NCBI RefSeq assembly: GCF_040024445.1
Contig: NZ_CP157276.1
Location: 4,836,001 to 4,900,000 of the forward strand
Source: Prescottella soli
Lineage (GTDB): Bacteria; Actinomycetota; Actinomycetes; Mycobacteriales; Mycobacteriaceae
Length of the DNA stretch: 64,000 nucleotides
Direction: 5' to 3'
The translations under genes and the position numbers were made by a program. The first letter of the stretch is position 1, and each line of letters opens with the position of its first letter. The notes beneath the pieces were generated by a model. That model was not told the DNA's origin. It saw only the letters and a list, made by a program, of their open reading frames with translations, and did not search any database. This document shows, piece by piece, positions 19,336-30,364 of this stretch.

Positions 19336-19383
19336 GTGAAGCAGAATGAGTTGCTCGTAATCGGCCGGCGCGTCGTCGCCTGA
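19336..19383 (+). CDS. ilvB leader peptide (attenuator)
   Basis: A 15-codon ORF reading MKQNELLVIGRRVVA, ending in TGA. Six of 15 residues are Leu, Val or Ile (Leu-Leu-Val-Ile and Val-Val), the end products of the operon. The two Val codons fall in the left arm of a perfect 10-bp inverted repeat (GGCGCGTCGT 19367-19376; ACGACGCGCC 19409-19418). An intrinsic terminator follows. This is the layout of transcription attenuation by ribosome stalling, as described for ilvB in Corynebacterium glutamicum. No Shine-Dalgarno is present; the leader is probably translated from a leaderless transcript. Confidence 0.8.
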   Translation: MKQNELLVIGRRVVA

Positions 19384-19418
19384 GCCGGTTCCTACAACTC
19401 GCCAGATAACGACGCGCC

Positions 19419-19452
19419 ACCCTCGTACAGCTGATGCTGACGAGGGTTTTTT
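19419..19452 (+). terminator. Attenuator terminator upstream of ilvB
   Basis: Arms ACCCTCGT (19419-19426) and ACGAGGGT (19440-19447), extended inward by CAGC/GCTG with one bulge, directly followed by six T. It is the only hairpin in the window with so clear a T-run, and it lies between the leader ORF and ilvB, so it must be read through for ilvB to be made. Confidence 0.85.
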
Positions 19453-19485
19453 GTTGCCCGGAGCCAGAATCAAAGAGGATTTCCA

Positions 19486-21422
19486 GTGAGCGCACCAACC
19501 GCACGGCCTCAACCCACGCCGCGCAAGTCGGGAGCAGCGAGCCCGACCACCGCGGCCGCCGCTACGCAGACCGGTAACCGTCGTCAGGTCGCCCCCGAGC
19601 GGGTCACCGGCGCGCAGTCCGTGGTCCGCGCCCTCGAGGAGCTCGAGGTCGACACGGTGTTCGGTATCCCGGGCGGCGCCGTTCTCCCGGTGTACGACCC
19701 GCTCTTCGATTCGCAGAAGGTGCGCCACGTCCTGGTGCGGCACGAGCAGGGCGCGGGTCACGCCGCGACCGGCTACGCACAGGCGACCGGCAAGGTCGGT
19801 GTCTGCATGGCGACCTCCGGCCCGGGTGCGACCAACCTGGTGACGCCGCTCGCCGACGCGCAGATGGACTCCGTCCCCATCGTCGCGATCACCGGCCAGG
19901 TCGGCCGCGGCCTGATCGGCACCGACGCGTTCCAGGAAGCGGACATCTCCGGCATCACGATGCCGATCACCAAGCACAACTTCCTGATCACCGACGGTGT
20001 CGACATCCCGCGCATCCTCGCGGAGGCGTTCTACCTCGCGTCGAGCGGTCGCCCGGGCGCGGTCCTCGTCGACATCCCCAAGGACATCCTGCAGGCGCAG
20101 ACCACCTTCTCGTGGCCGCCGGAGATGCACCTGCCCGGCTACCGCCCGGTCACCAAGCCGCACGGCAAGCAGGTGCGCGAGGCCGCGCGCCTGATCGCCG
20201 AGGCCAAGTCCCCGGTGCTGTACGTCGGTGGCGGCGTGATCAAGGCCGAGGCGTCCGCCGAACTGCTCGAACTGGCCGAGCTGACCGGCATCCCCGTCGT
20301 CACGACCCTGATGGCGCGCGGCGCGTTCCCCGACAGCCACCAGCTCAACTGCGGCATGCCGGGCATGCACGGCACGGTCGCGGCCGTCGCCGCGCTGCAG
20401 AAGAGCGACCTGCTGATCACCCTCGGTGCGCGTTTCGACGACCGTGTCACCGGTCAGCTCGACTCGTTCGCGCCCGACGCCAAGGTCATCCACGCGGACA
20501 TCGATCCCGCGGAGATCGGCAAGAACCGCCACGCGGACGTCCCGATCGTGGGCGACTGCAAGGAGGTCATCACCGAGCTGATCGAGGCGATCCGCGCCGA
20601 CCAGGCGACGGGCACGACCTTCGACCTCACCGAGTGGTGGGCGTACCTCGACGGCATTCGTCGCACGTACCCGCTGGCCTACGACCGTCCCGCCGACGGT
20701 GCGCTGTCACCCGAGTACGTGATCCAGGCCGTCGGCCGGCTCGCGGGCCCGGACGCCATCTACTGCGCCGGTGTCGGTCAGCACCAGATGTGGGCGGCGC
20801 AGTTCGTCAAGTACGAGAAGCCGCGCACGTGGCTGAACTCGGGTGGTCTCGGCACGATGGGCTACGCGGTGCCGGCCGCGATGGGCGCCAAGATGGGCCT
20901 GCCGGACCGTGAGGTGTGGGCCATCGACGGTGACGGCTGCTTCCAGATGACGAACCAGGAACTGGCCACGTGTGCCGTCGAGGGCGTGCCGATCAAGGTC
21001 GCGCTCATCAACAACGGCAACCTGGGCATGGTCCGCCAGTGGCAGACGCTGTTCTACGACGAGCGCTACTCCAACACCAACCTGGGCACGCACGGCGCCG
21101 TGCGCATCCCGGACTTCGTCAAGCTGGCCGAGGCGCTGGGCTGCGTCGGTATCCGTGTCGAGCGCGAGGAGGACGTCGAGGACGCCATCCGCACCGCGCA
21201 GTCGATCAACGACAAGCCCGTCGTCATCGACTTCATCGTCGGCAAGGACGCGCAGGTGTGGCCGATGGTCGCCGCCGGCACCAGCAACGACGAGATCATG
21301 GCGGCGCGGGGCATCCGGCCGCTGTTCGACGAGGACGAGGCTGCTGCCGAGCCCGCAACCATCCACGAGGCCATGGAACGCGAGCAGCGTGCCGGTGAGG
21401 CCGAAGCCGGAGAGGATCGCCA

Positions 21423-21426
<4 letters not shown>
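19486..21426 (+). CDS. ilvB: Acetolactate synthase, large (catalytic) subunit
   Basis: A 646-residue thiamine diphosphate enzyme, the first common step of Val, Ile and Leu synthesis. It has the N-terminal ThDP domain with the catalytic Glu ([21 protein letters not shown]), the FAD-linked central domain, and the ThDP/Mg motif [15 protein letters not shown] through NNGNLG. The first ~35 residues are a polar, Ala/Pro/Thr-rich extension. GTG start with AGAGGA six bases upstream. Its stop overlaps the ilvN start in GTGA. Expression should respond to the attenuator just upstream. Confidence 0.97.
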
Positions 21427-23004
<1,578 letters not shown>

Positions 23005-23323
23005 TCCACAGCTGACAGCTTCGGCCCGAGGGGCGCGCGTCCGGTACGCGTGGCCCTCGGGCCGAAGTGGTTTTCCCGGTGTGGCGTGAATCTCCGTTTT
23101 CTGCATCGGGGTGTCCACTATCTGGTAAGGGATACCCGCCCTGCGGAATCGCTCGGTCCGCCCCACTAAACTGATTTCCGACTGCGGCCATTCGCGCGCG
23201 CCCTCGCGGTGCCCGGCCGTGGACATCACGCTCGACCTTCGAAGACGATCCTCCGAGGACATCTTCGAAGACATTGACAGACATTTACAGACACAGCCCG
23301 ACACCGAACTAGGGAGTTGACTC
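23005..23323. other. 319-base ilvC-serA gap
   Basis: Holds the ilvC terminator, a possible -10 TAAACT (23166-23171), and two exact copies of the palindrome CTTCGAAG (23237-23244 and 23263-23270), 26 bases apart, with a third short palindrome (TCCTCCGAGGA) between them. Short GACAGACA/ACAGACAC repeats follow. No gene is seen. It looks like a regulated promoter region for serA. Confidence 0.5.
23019..23074 (+). terminator. Terminator of ilvBNC
   Basis: Perfect 14-bp arms CTTCGGCCCGAGGG (23019-23032) and its complement (23054-23067), followed after TGG by four T, starting 14 bases after the ilvC stop. Confidence 0.85.
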
Positions 23324-24916
23324 GTGAGCCAGAATGGCCGCCCCGTTGTCCTGATCGCCGACAAGCTCGCACAATCGACCGTCGATGCGCTCGGAGACGG
23401 TGTCGAGGTCCGCTGGGTCGACGGCCCGGACCGTCCCGCGCTGCTCGCGGCTGTCCCCGAGGCCGACGCGCTGCTCGTCCGCTCCGCCACCACGGTCGAC
23501 GCCGAGGTGCTCGCCGCCGCGACGAAGCTGAAGATCGTCGGTCGCGCCGGTGTCGGCCTCGACAACGTCGACATCCCGGCCGCCACCGAGCGTGGCGTCA
23601 TGGTCGTGAACGCGCCGACCTCCAACATCCACTCGGCCGCCGAGCACGCCGTCTCGCTGCTGCTGTCGACCGCCCGCCAGATTCCGGCCGCGGACCGTAC
23701 GCTGCGTGAGAAGACCTGGAAGCGTTCGAGCTTCAACGGCACCGAGATCCTCGGCAAGACCGTCGGCGTCGTCGGCCTGGGCCGCATCGGCCAGCTGTTC
23801 GCACAGCGCCTGGCCGCGTTCGAGACCGACATCATCGCGTACGACCCCTACCTGCCGGCCGCCCGCGCCGCGCAGCTGGGCATCGAGCTGGTCGACATCG
23901 ACGAGCTGGTCGAGCGCGCCGACTTCATCTCGGTGCACCTGCCCAAGACCAAGGAGACCGCGGGTCTGCTGAACGCCGAGCGTCTGGCCAAGGCCAAGGA
24001 CGGCGTCATCATCGTCAACGCCGCCCGCGGTGGTCTGATCGACGAGGACGCGCTGTACGACGCGCTCGTGAACGGCAAGGTCCGCGCCGCCGGCCTCGAC
24101 GTGTTCAACACCGAGCCGTGCACCGACTCCAAGCTGTTCGACCTCGACAACGTCGTCGTCACCCCGCACCTCGGTGCATCCACCTCGGAGGCGCAGGACC
24201 GCGCCGGCACCGATGTTGCCAAGAGCGTCCTGCTGGCCCTCGCCGGCGAGTTCGTGCCGGACGCCGTCAACGTCTCCGGTGGCCCGGTCGGCGAAGAGGT
24301 CGCCCCGTGGCTCGAGCTGGTCCGCAAGCTGGGCCTGCTCGCCGGTACCCTGTCGCCCGAGGCCGTCCAGAACGTTCAGGTCGTCGCGAGCGGCGAGCTG
24401 TCCGCCGAGAACGTCGAGATCCTCGGCCTCGCCGCGCTGCGCGGCCTGTTCTCCGCGAGCAGCGACGAGGCCGTCACGTTCGTCAACGCCCCGCAGCTCG
24501 CCGAGCAGCGCGGCGTGAGCGTCGAGGTCGAGAAGCACAGCGAGGCACAGACGCACCGGAGCGCCGTCGAGGTCCGCGCGGTCGCCGCCGACGGCACCGT
24601 CACCACCGTCGCGGGCGCGCTGACCGGCCTGCAGCAGGTCGAGAAGATCGTCAACATCAACGGCCGCAGCTTCGACCTGCGCGCCGAGGGCCACAACATC
24701 GTCGTGCACTACACGGACCGTCCGGGCGTGCTCGGCGTGCTGGGTACCGTCCTCGGCACCGCCGGCATCGACATCCAGGCCGCGGCGCTGAGCCAGGACG
24801 TCGAGGGTGAGGGCGCCACCGTCATCCTGCGTGTCGATCAGGTCGTCGCCGACGCCGAGGTCGCGCAGATCGTGGAGAAGCTGGACGCGCGCGTCGCGCA
24901 GGTCGACCTGTCCTGA
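23324..24916 (+). CDS. serA: D-3-phosphoglycerate dehydrogenase
   Basis: A 530-residue dehydrogenase, first step of serine synthesis (3-phosphoglycerate to phosphohydroxypyruvate, NAD+). Motifs: GRAGVGLDNVD, the dinucleotide loop VGLGRIGQLFAQRLAAF, INAARGG-type catalytic block (IIVNAARGGLIDEDAL) and the catalytic His in PHLGASTSEAQ. It is the long type, with an intervening ASB domain (about residues 320-450) and a C-terminal ACT domain (HNIVVHYTDRPGVLGVLGTV) for serine feedback. GTG start with AGGGAG upstream. Confidence 0.97.
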   Translation: MSQNGRPVVLIADKLAQSTVDALGDGVEVRWVDGPDRPALLAAVPEADALLVRSATTVDAEVLAAATKLKIVGRAGVGLDNVDIPAATERGVMVVNAPTSNIHSAAEHAVSLLLSTARQIPAADRTLREKTWKRSSFNGTEILGKTVGVVGLGRIGQLFAQRLAAFETDIIAYDPYLPAARAAQLGIELVDIDELVERADFISVHLPKTKETAGLLNAERLAKAKDGVIIVNAARGGLIDEDALYDALVNGKVRAAGLDVFNTEPCTDSKLFDLDNVVVTPHLGASTSEAQDRAGTDVAKSVLLALAGEFVPDAVNVSGGPVGEEVAPWLELVRKLGLLAGTLSPEAVQNVQVVASGELSAENVEILGLAALRGLFSASSDEAVTFVNAPQLAEQRGVSVEVEKHSEAQTHRSAVEVRAVAADGTVTTVAGALTGLQQVEKIVNINGRSFDLRAEGHNIVVHYTDRPGVLGVLGTVLGTAGIDIQAAALSQDVEGEGATVILRVDQVVADAEVAQIVEKLDARVAQVDLS

Positions 24917-24933
24917 TCCTCCCCATCCCTACC

Positions 24934-24970
24934 CGGTGGCCGCGATCGTCGAGGACGGTCGCGGCCACCG
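24934..24970. terminator. Hairpin between serA and leuB
   Basis: 15-bp arms (24934-24948 and 24956-24970) with one G-T mismatch and a seven-base loop. It could end serA transcription or limit read-through into leuB; leuB begins 30 bases later, so it may be only partial. Confidence 0.65.
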
Positions 24971-25000
24971 TCGGATTCTCAGTCGAAAGTGAGTGTGTCC

Positions 25001-26014
25001 ATGAAGCTTGCGGTCATCCCCGGTGACGGCATCGGTGTCGAGGTCACGGCGGAAGCGCTGAAGGTGCTGCGGAAGCTGGTTCCCGATGTGGAGACCACCG
25101 AGTTCGACCTCGGTGCCAAGCGCTACAACGAGACCGGCGACCTGCTGCCGGAGGCCGAGCTCGACGCGATCCGCCAGCACGACGCGATCCTGCTCGGCGC
25201 CATCGGCGATCCGCGGTTCGTCGCGCCGGGCATCCTCGAGCGTGGGCTGCTGCTGAACATGCGCTTCCTGCTCGATCACCACGTGAACCTGCGTCCGGCC
25301 CGCACCTACCCGGGCTCGAGCTCGCCCCTGGCCGCCAACCCGGACATCGACTTCATCGTGGTCCGCGAGGGCACCGAGGGTCCGTACACCGGCAACGGTG
25401 GTTCGATCCGCGTCGGCACCCCGCACGAGGTCGCCACCGAGGTCTCGGTCAACACGTGGTTCGGTGCCGAGCGCGTCGTGCGCGCCGCGTACGAGCTGGC
25501 GCAGACCCGCCGCAAGCACCTGACGCTCATCCACAAGACGAACGTGCTCTCCAACGCCGGCCGCATCTGGACCCGCGCGATGGAGACGATCGGCGCCGAG
25601 TACCCGGACGTCGAGACGGCGTACTGCCACATCGACGCCGCGACCATCTACATGGTCACCGACCCGACCCGCTTCGATGTGATCGTCACCGACAACCTGT
25701 TCGGCGACATCATCACCGACCTCGCGGGCGCGGTGACCGGCGGTATCGGTCTGGCCGCGTCGGGCAACATCGACGCCTCGGGCACCAACCCGTCGATGTT
25801 CGAGCCGGTTCACGGCTCGGCTCCGGACATCGCCGGCCAGGGCATCGCCGATCCCACGGCCGCGATCCTCTCGGCCGCGATGCTCCTGCGTCACCTGGGG
25901 CGTGGGGACGACGCCGCCCGCATCGAGGCTGCTGTCGAGGCCGATCTGGCGTCGCGTGGCGACGCCCCGATCGTCACCACCGAGGTCGGTGACCGTATCG
26001 CGGCTGCCGTCTAG
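25001..26014 (+). CDS. leuB: 3-isopropylmalate dehydrogenase
   Basis: A 337-residue enzyme that oxidises and decarboxylates 3-isopropylmalate in leucine synthesis (NAD+). Motifs: [18 protein letters not shown], the substrate Arg block [18 protein letters not shown], the catalytic Lys in LIHKTNVL and the Mg-binding [11 protein letters not shown]. The short HHVNLRPAR-type sequence matches the actinobacterial class. I chose the ATG at 25001 ([10 protein letters not shown]) over in-frame GTGs at 24989 and 24995, by comparison with mycobacterial LeuB. Confidence 0.96.
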   Translation: MKLAVIPGDGIGVEVTAEALKVLRKLVPDVETTEFDLGAKRYNETGDLLPEAELDAIRQHDAILLGAIGDPRFVAPGILERGLLLNMRFLLDHHVNLRPARTYPGSSSPLAANPDIDFIVVREGTEGPYTGNGGSIRVGTPHEVATEVSVNTWFGAERVVRAAYELAQTRRKHLTLIHKTNVLSNAGRIWTRAMETIGAEYPDVETAYCHIDAATIYMVTDPTRFDVIVTDNLFGDIITDLAGAVTGGIGLAASGNIDASGTNPSMFEPVHGSAPDIAGQGIADPTAAILSAAMLLRHLGRGDDAARIEAAVEADLASRGDAPIVTTEVGDRIAAAV

Positions 26015-26036
26015 GCACTCCGCATCTCGAAACACG

Positions 26037-26067
26037 CGACCGCCGCCCGGATTCCGGGCGGCGGTCG
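26037..26067. terminator. Bidirectional terminator, leuB and the MFS gene
   Basis: Perfect 14-bp arms CGACCGCCGCCCGG and its complement around a three-base loop, placed between the two convergent stops (26014 and 26076). Confidence 0.85.
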
Positions 26068-26075
26068 TGGTCGTT

Positions 26076-27278
26076 TCAGCGTCGTTCGGGACGGTCCTCG
26101 GGCACCAGCGGCACGCCCACGAGGGGGAACACGGCGGTGACCGCGAACGCGAGCGGGAAGCCGACGGTGGCGATGACCGCACCGAACACCGGCGGTACCA
26201 CGGACGCGGCCAGGTACTGGCTGGTGTTCTGGGCGCCGAGGGCGCGTCCGCTCCAGTACGGTCCGGCGATCTCGGCGACCGCGGTGAAGGCCAAACCGTT
26301 GTCCGCCACCGTGATCACCGACGCGATCATCAGGAGTGCGACGGAGACGGGGGAGTCGAGCCAGTCCGTCAGCGCCAGCGCTCCCATGGACACGGCCGCC
26401 GCGGCGGCCACCCACCGCAGCGGTCCCATCCGGCTACCGACCCGGTCGGACCAGGCGCCGGCGGCGATCCGGCCTGCGGCACCGAGCAATTGGGTGACCG
26501 TGACGAGGATGCCGGCGGAGGTGGCGGACCAGTCTCGTTCCGTCATCAGCCACAGCAGGCCGAAGGTCCACACCAGGTACTGCGGAACCACCAACAGCAC
26601 GGATACACCGTGGATCCGCCACAGCACACTCGATCCCCGGTACGGGTTGTCCAGCAGGCCGTTCTCCTTCGCAGCCGCGGGTGCCGGCCGGGGCGGGTCG
26701 ATCACGAACAGGCAGGCAATCGCTGCGACGAATGTCACAACGGTCGGCAGAGCCAACGCCCAACCGACACCGTGGGTTTCGGCGATCCGGGGAACTGTCA
26801 GCGCGGCCAACGCCACACCCAGTGGCAGCGCCATTTGACGGATGCCCATCGCGAATCCGCGCCGCTCCGGTGGGAACCAGCCGACCACGACTCGTCCGCT
26901 GGCCGCGTTCGCGCTCGACGCCGCCATGCCGCCGATCAGCAGGAACATCCCCAGCATGGCGAACGACGAACTGAGCGCGGCACCGGCACTGGCGAGCGCC
27001 GTGATCGCCATGCCCATGACCAGGACGCGGCGCTCACCGATGCGGTCGACCACGACACCCCATGCCATGAGGCTGACGAGGAAGCCGACGGTCGGGGCGG
27101 CGACCACCAGTCCGGCCTGCGACAGCCCCAGTCCGTGATCGCTGCGGAGCGTCGGCAGCAGGAACGCCGGCGCGTTCGAGAACACCCCTCCGGCCGACTG
27201 TGCGAGCACACCGAGTCCCAGCATCGACCAGCGGTGCACTGCGCTCGACTGCAATTTCGGACTTCTCGTCTCGATCAC
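26076..27278 (-). CDS. MFS transporter
   Basis: A 400-residue major facilitator with about 12 membrane helices. The loop between helices 2 and 3 reads GVVVDRIGERRVLVMGM, the MFS signature, and the repeat in the second half is WSDRVGSRMGP. The substrate is not evident; a drug or metabolite exporter would fit. A gene of this type lies between leuB and the FAH gene in mycobacteria. The start at 27278 is divergent from the FAH gene. Confidence 0.88.
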   Translation of the reverse strand: MIETRSPKLQSSAVHRWSMLGLGVLAQSAGGVFSNAPAFLLPTLRSDHGLGLSQAGLVVAAPTVGFLVSLMAWGVVVDRIGERRVLVMGMAITALASAGAALSSSFAMLGMFLLIGGMAASSANAASGRVVVGWFPPERRGFAMGIRQMALPLGVALAALTVPRIAETHGVGWALALPTVVTFVAAIACLFVIDPPRPAPAAAKENGLLDNPYRGSSVLWRIHGVSVLLVVPQYLVWTFGLLWLMTERDWSATSAGILVTVTQLLGAAGRIAAGAWSDRVGSRMGPLRWVAAAAAVSMGALALTDWLDSPVSVALLMIASVITVADNGLAFTAVAEIAGPYWSGRALGAQNTSQYLAASVVPPVFGAVIATVGFPLAFAVTAVFPLVGVPLVPEDRPERR

Positions 27279-27392
27279 GGCGCCATCCCAAAATGTGAAA
27301 TGAGTGTCTTAGAATGTGGATACGACTCGGAGTGTAGACCCTGTGGCGCCCGGACTGCGACGGGTCTGCCGGGTCGGTGCGTCGTCAATCGA

Positions 27393-27398
27393 TAGACT
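27393..27398 (+). promoter_or_regulatory. -10 element of the FAH gene
   Basis: TAGACT seven bases before the ATG at 27406, with no Shine-Dalgarno; a leaderless transcript is likely. Confidence 0.5.
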
Positions 27399-27405
27399 CG
27401 GCCCC

Positions 27406-28179
27406 ATGCGCCTAGGTCGAATTGCCAGTCCCGACGGAGTTGCCTTCGTGTCCATCGAGGGGGAGGGCGACGCGCAGACTGCGAAGGAGATCGCCGAACA
27501 CCCCTTCGGTACACCGACTTTCACCGGGCGCAGTTGGCCGCTCGCCGACGTCCGTCTGCTCGCGCCGATCCTTGCGAGCAAGGTGATCTGCGTCGGCAAG
27601 AACTACGCCGCCCACGCGGCCGAGATGGGCGGCGAGGCGCCGGAGGATCCGGTCATCTTCATCAAGCCCAACACCTCGATCGTCGGACCGGGTGCGCCGA
27701 TCGTGCTGCCGCCGTCGTCGAACGAGGTGCACTACGAGGGTGAACTGGCCGTCGTCATCGGCCGTCCCTGCAAGGACGTTCCCGCCGCCAAGGCGCGCGA
27801 CGTGATCCTCGGCTACACCGTCGCGAACGACGTCACCGCACGTGATCAGCAGCGTCACGACGGTCAGTGGACCCGGGCCAAGGGCTACGACACGTTCTGC
27901 CCGCTCGGTCCCTGGATCGAGACGAACCTCGACGTCTCGGACGTCGAGGTCAAGACCGAGGTCGACGGTGAGGTCAAGCAGCGCAGCCGGACTTCACTTC
28001 TGCTGCACGACATCCCGAAGGTCATCGAGTGGGTGTCCACGGTCATGACGCTGCTGCCGGGTGACGTGATCCTCACCGGAACCCCCGAGGGCGTCGGCCC
28101 GATCGTCGACGGCCAGTCGGTGAGCGTGACGGTCGAGGGGATCGGCACGCTGACCAATCCGGTTGCCGCCAAGCGCTGA
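27406..28179 (+). CDS. Fumarylacetoacetate hydrolase family protein
   Basis: A 257-residue FAH-fold hydrolase or isomerase. The conserved core KVICVGKNYAAHAAEMG leads to the metal-binding acidic residues in HYEGELAVVIG and ANDVTARDQQ, and GDVILTGTPEGVGP follows. Members cleave carbon-carbon bonds of acylpyruvates or isomerise aromatic-degradation products; the exact substrate is unknown, and oxaloacetate or acylpyruvate hydrolysis is possible. Start ATG 27406, by the -10 seven bases upstream and the family N-terminus MRLGRIA. gltX follows after 81 bases. Confidence 0.9.
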   Translation: MRLGRIASPDGVAFVSIEGEGDAQTAKEIAEHPFGTPTFTGRSWPLADVRLLAPILASKVICVGKNYAAHAAEMGGEAPEDPVIFIKPNTSIVGPGAPIVLPPSSNEVHYEGELAVVIGRPCKDVPAAKARDVILGYTVANDVTARDQQRHDGQWTRAKGYDTFCPLGPWIETNLDVSDVEVKTEVDGEVKQRSRTSLLLHDIPKVIEWVSTVMTLLPGDVILTGTPEGVGPIVDGQSVSVTVEGIGTLTNPVAAKR

Positions 28180-28260
28180 TCGGATACCGCTCCCGGTGGG
28201 CACGGGACTAGCCTGTAGAGGTCCTGTCCACGCGCCTAGCAGTGCCCATCGAAGTGAGCC

Positions 28261-29733
28261 ATGACCACCAGCGAAGTACGCGTCCGTTTCTGTCCGTCAC
28301 CCACCGGCACCCCGCACGTCGGGCTCGTCCGAACCGCCCTGTTCAACTGGGCGTTCGCTCGTCACCACGGTGGCACGTTCGTGTTCCGTATCGAGGACAC
28401 CGACGCCGCCCGTGACACGGAGGAGTCGTACCAGGCGATCCTGGACGCGCTGCGGTGGCTCGGGCTGAACTGGGACGAAGGCCCGGAGGTGGGCGGTCCG
28501 TACGAGCCGTACCGGCAGTCGCAGCGGCGTGATCAGCACCTCGACATCGTGCGGCGACTCGTGGAGGCGGGCGAGGCGTACGAGTCCTTCTCCACCCCCG
28601 AGGAGGTCGAGGCGCGGCACAAGGCGGCCGGACGCGATCCCAAGCTGGGCTACGACAACTTCGACCGGGACCTGACGCCCGAGCAGCGTCAGGCGTACCT
28701 GGACGAGGGGCGGGCGCCCGTCGTGCGGCTGCGGATGCCGGACCACGACCTGACGTGGAACGACCTGGTGCGCGGTGAGACGACGTTCAAGGCCGGCACG
28801 GTCCCGGACTTCGCGCTCACCCGTGGCAACGGAATTCCGCTCTACACGCTCGTGAATCCGGTCGACGACGCGTTGATGAAGATCACACACGTGCTGCGCG
28901 GCGAGGATCTGCTGTCGTCGACGCCGCGTCAGCTGGCGCTCTACGAGTCGCTCCAGCGCATCGGTGTCGCCGATTTCACACCGGAGTTCGGCCACCTTCC
29001 GTTCGTGATGGGGCAGGGCAACAAGAAGCTGTCCAAGCGTGATCCCGAGTCGAACCTCTTCATCCACCGCGACCGCGGCTTCATCCCCGAGGGTCTCCTG
29101 AACTATCTGGCCCTGCTGGGATGGAGCATCGCCGACGACCACGACGTCTTCTCCCTGGACGAGATGGTCGCTGCGTTCGAGATCTCCAAGGTCAATTCCA
29201 ACCCCGCGCGCTTCGACCAGAAGAAGGCCGACGCGATCAACGCCGAACACATCCGCCTGCTCGAGCCGGCCGACTTCTCGGCTCGGCTGCGGGCGTACCT
29301 GACCACGCACGGTCACCCGGTCGAGGCGCTCACGGCCGAACAGTTCGACGTCGCGGCCGATTTGGTACAGACCCGCATCGTCGTGCTGTCGGATGCCTGG
29401 GACCTGCTGAAGTTCCTTCTGGTCGACGAGTCGGAGTTCGCGATCGATCCGGCAGCCGCTGCCAAGAACCTGGGTGCTGACGCTGCGCCGGTGCTCGACG
29501 AGACGATCGCTGCGCTCGATTCCCTGCCCACGTGGGCCACTGCGGATCTCGAGGAGGCACTCAAGGTCGCGCTGATCGAGAAGCTCGAACTCAAGCCGCG
29601 TAAGGCCTTCGCGCCCGTGCGCGTGGCGCTCACCGGATCGCACATCAGCCCGCCGCTGTACGAGTCGATGGAGTTGCTGGGCCGCGAGAAGACCCTGGCG
29701 CGCCTGCGCTCGGCTCGCGCGCAGATCGCCTGA
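28261..29733 (+). CDS. gltX: Glutamyl-tRNA synthetase
   Basis: A 490-residue class I synthetase that charges tRNA-Glu and, where GatCAB is present as here, also tRNA-Gln with glutamate. The HIGH-type motif is [10 protein letters not shown] (residues 11-20) and the KMSKS-type motif is [11 protein letters not shown] (about residue 260). Length is normal. No strong Shine-Dalgarno is seen before the ATG at 28261; TAGCCT and TAGAGG about 40-50 bases upstream are possible -10 sites. tRNA-Gln and two tRNA-Glu genes lie just downstream. Confidence 0.97.
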   Translation: MTTSEVRVRFCPSPTGTPHVGLVRTALFNWAFARHHGGTFVFRIEDTDAARDTEESYQAILDALRWLGLNWDEGPEVGGPYEPYRQSQRRDQHLDIVRRLVEAGEAYESFSTPEEVEARHKAAGRDPKLGYDNFDRDLTPEQRQAYLDEGRAPVVRLRMPDHDLTWNDLVRGETTFKAGTVPDFALTRGNGIPLYTLVNPVDDALMKITHVLRGEDLLSSTPRQLALYESLQRIGVADFTPEFGHLPFVMGQGNKKLSKRDPESNLFIHRDRGFIPEGLLNYLALLGWSIADDHDVFSLDEMVAAFEISKVNSNPARFDQKKADAINAEHIRLLEPADFSARLRAYLTTHGHPVEALTAEQFDVAADLVQTRIVVLSDAWDLLKFLLVDESEFAIDPAAAAKNLGADAAPVLDETIAALDSLPTWATADLEEALKVALIEKLELKPRKAFAPVRVALTGSHISPPLYESMELLGREKTLARLRSARAQIA

Positions 29734-29747
29734 CGCGTCCCGCGGAT

Positions 29748-29781
29748 CTCGGCCCGCACCGGTTCTCCGGCGCGGGCCGAG
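29748..29781 (+). terminator. Hairpin terminator of gltX
   Basis: 10-bp arms CTCGGCCCGC and GCGGGCCGAG with a 14-base loop, 15 bases after the gltX stop. Confidence 0.65.
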
Positions 29782-29911
29782 TGCGTCTCCGGCGCGATTT
29801 ACCAACTCTGACCTGCCGATTTGTAGTTCGGCGCAGGGTTGGTGCTAATCTTCTTCTCGGTTCGGAACGGAGGCCAAGACGCCCACAGGGCAGGCCGAAG
29901 GAACAAACCAT

Positions 29912-29983
29912 TGGGGTATGGTGTAATTGGCAACACAGCTGATTCTGGTTCAGCCATTCTAGGTTCGAGTCCTGGTACCCCAG
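29912..29983 (+). tRNA. tRNA-Gln (anticodon CUG)
   Basis: 72 bases that fold into a cloverleaf: acceptor TGGGGTA with TACCCCA, anticodon stem GCTGA/TCAGC enclosing TTCTGGT (anticodon CTG), T-loop TTCGAGT, discriminator G. CCA is not encoded. TAATCT about 60 bases upstream may be the -10. In this organism it should be charged by GltX and GatCAB. Confidence 0.96.
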
Positions 29984-30088
29984 CGGAAGTCCCGAGGTGA
30001 AAACCTCAGGATTTCGGTGAGTCTCGACTCTCCGGTTCTTCCAATCGCAACGCCTCGCTTGCAAGGTGTTGTGTACAGACACTGCGAT

Positions 30089-30118
30089 TTGCTCGTCAGA
30101 GTTGCGCAGTCATACAGT
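30089..30118 (+). promoter_or_regulatory. Promoter of the first tRNA-Glu
   Basis: TTGCTC (30089-30094), an 18-base spacer, and TACAGT (30113-30118); the tRNA begins 17 bases later. Confidence 0.5.
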
Positions 30119-30135
30119 GTTCGATGCAAGTTCTC

Positions 30136-30208
30136 GGCCCCGTCGTCTAGCGGCCTAGGACGCCGCCCTCTCAAGGCGGTAGCGCGGGTTCAAATCCCGT
30201 CGGGGCTA
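30136..30208 (+). tRNA. tRNA-Glu (anticodon CUC), copy 1
   Basis: 73 bases: acceptor GGCCCCG paired with CGGGGCT, anticodon stem CCGCC/GGCGG around CTCTCAA (anticodon CTC), T-arm with TTCAAAT. The discriminator A is followed by an encoded CCA (30209-30211). Identical in sequence to copy 2, which begins 149 bases later. Confidence 0.96.
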
Positions 30209-30219
30209 CCACGGAATTG

Positions 30220-30250
30220 CCCTCCGATCATCAGTGATCGTCGGAGGTTT
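30220..30250 (+). terminator. Hairpin after tRNA-Glu copy 1
   Basis: CCTCCGATCA paired with TGATCG(T)CGGAGG (one bulge), then TTT. Similar in sequence to the terminator after copy 2. Confidence 0.7.
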
Positions 30251-30284
30251 CTTCTACGGAGATCTTGCAGAACAACACAGTCCT

Positions 30285-30357
30285 GGCCCCGTCGTCTAGC
30301 GGCCTAGGACGCCGCCCTCTCAAGGCGGTAGCGCGGGTTCAAATCCCGTCGGGGCTA
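30285..30357 (+). tRNA. tRNA-Glu (anticodon CUC), copy 2
   Basis: The same 73-base sequence as copy 1, with anticodon CTC. Here the discriminator A is followed by CAA, so CCA is not encoded and must be added by the CCA enzyme. Confidence 0.95.
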
Positions 30358-30364
30358 CAAGGAA

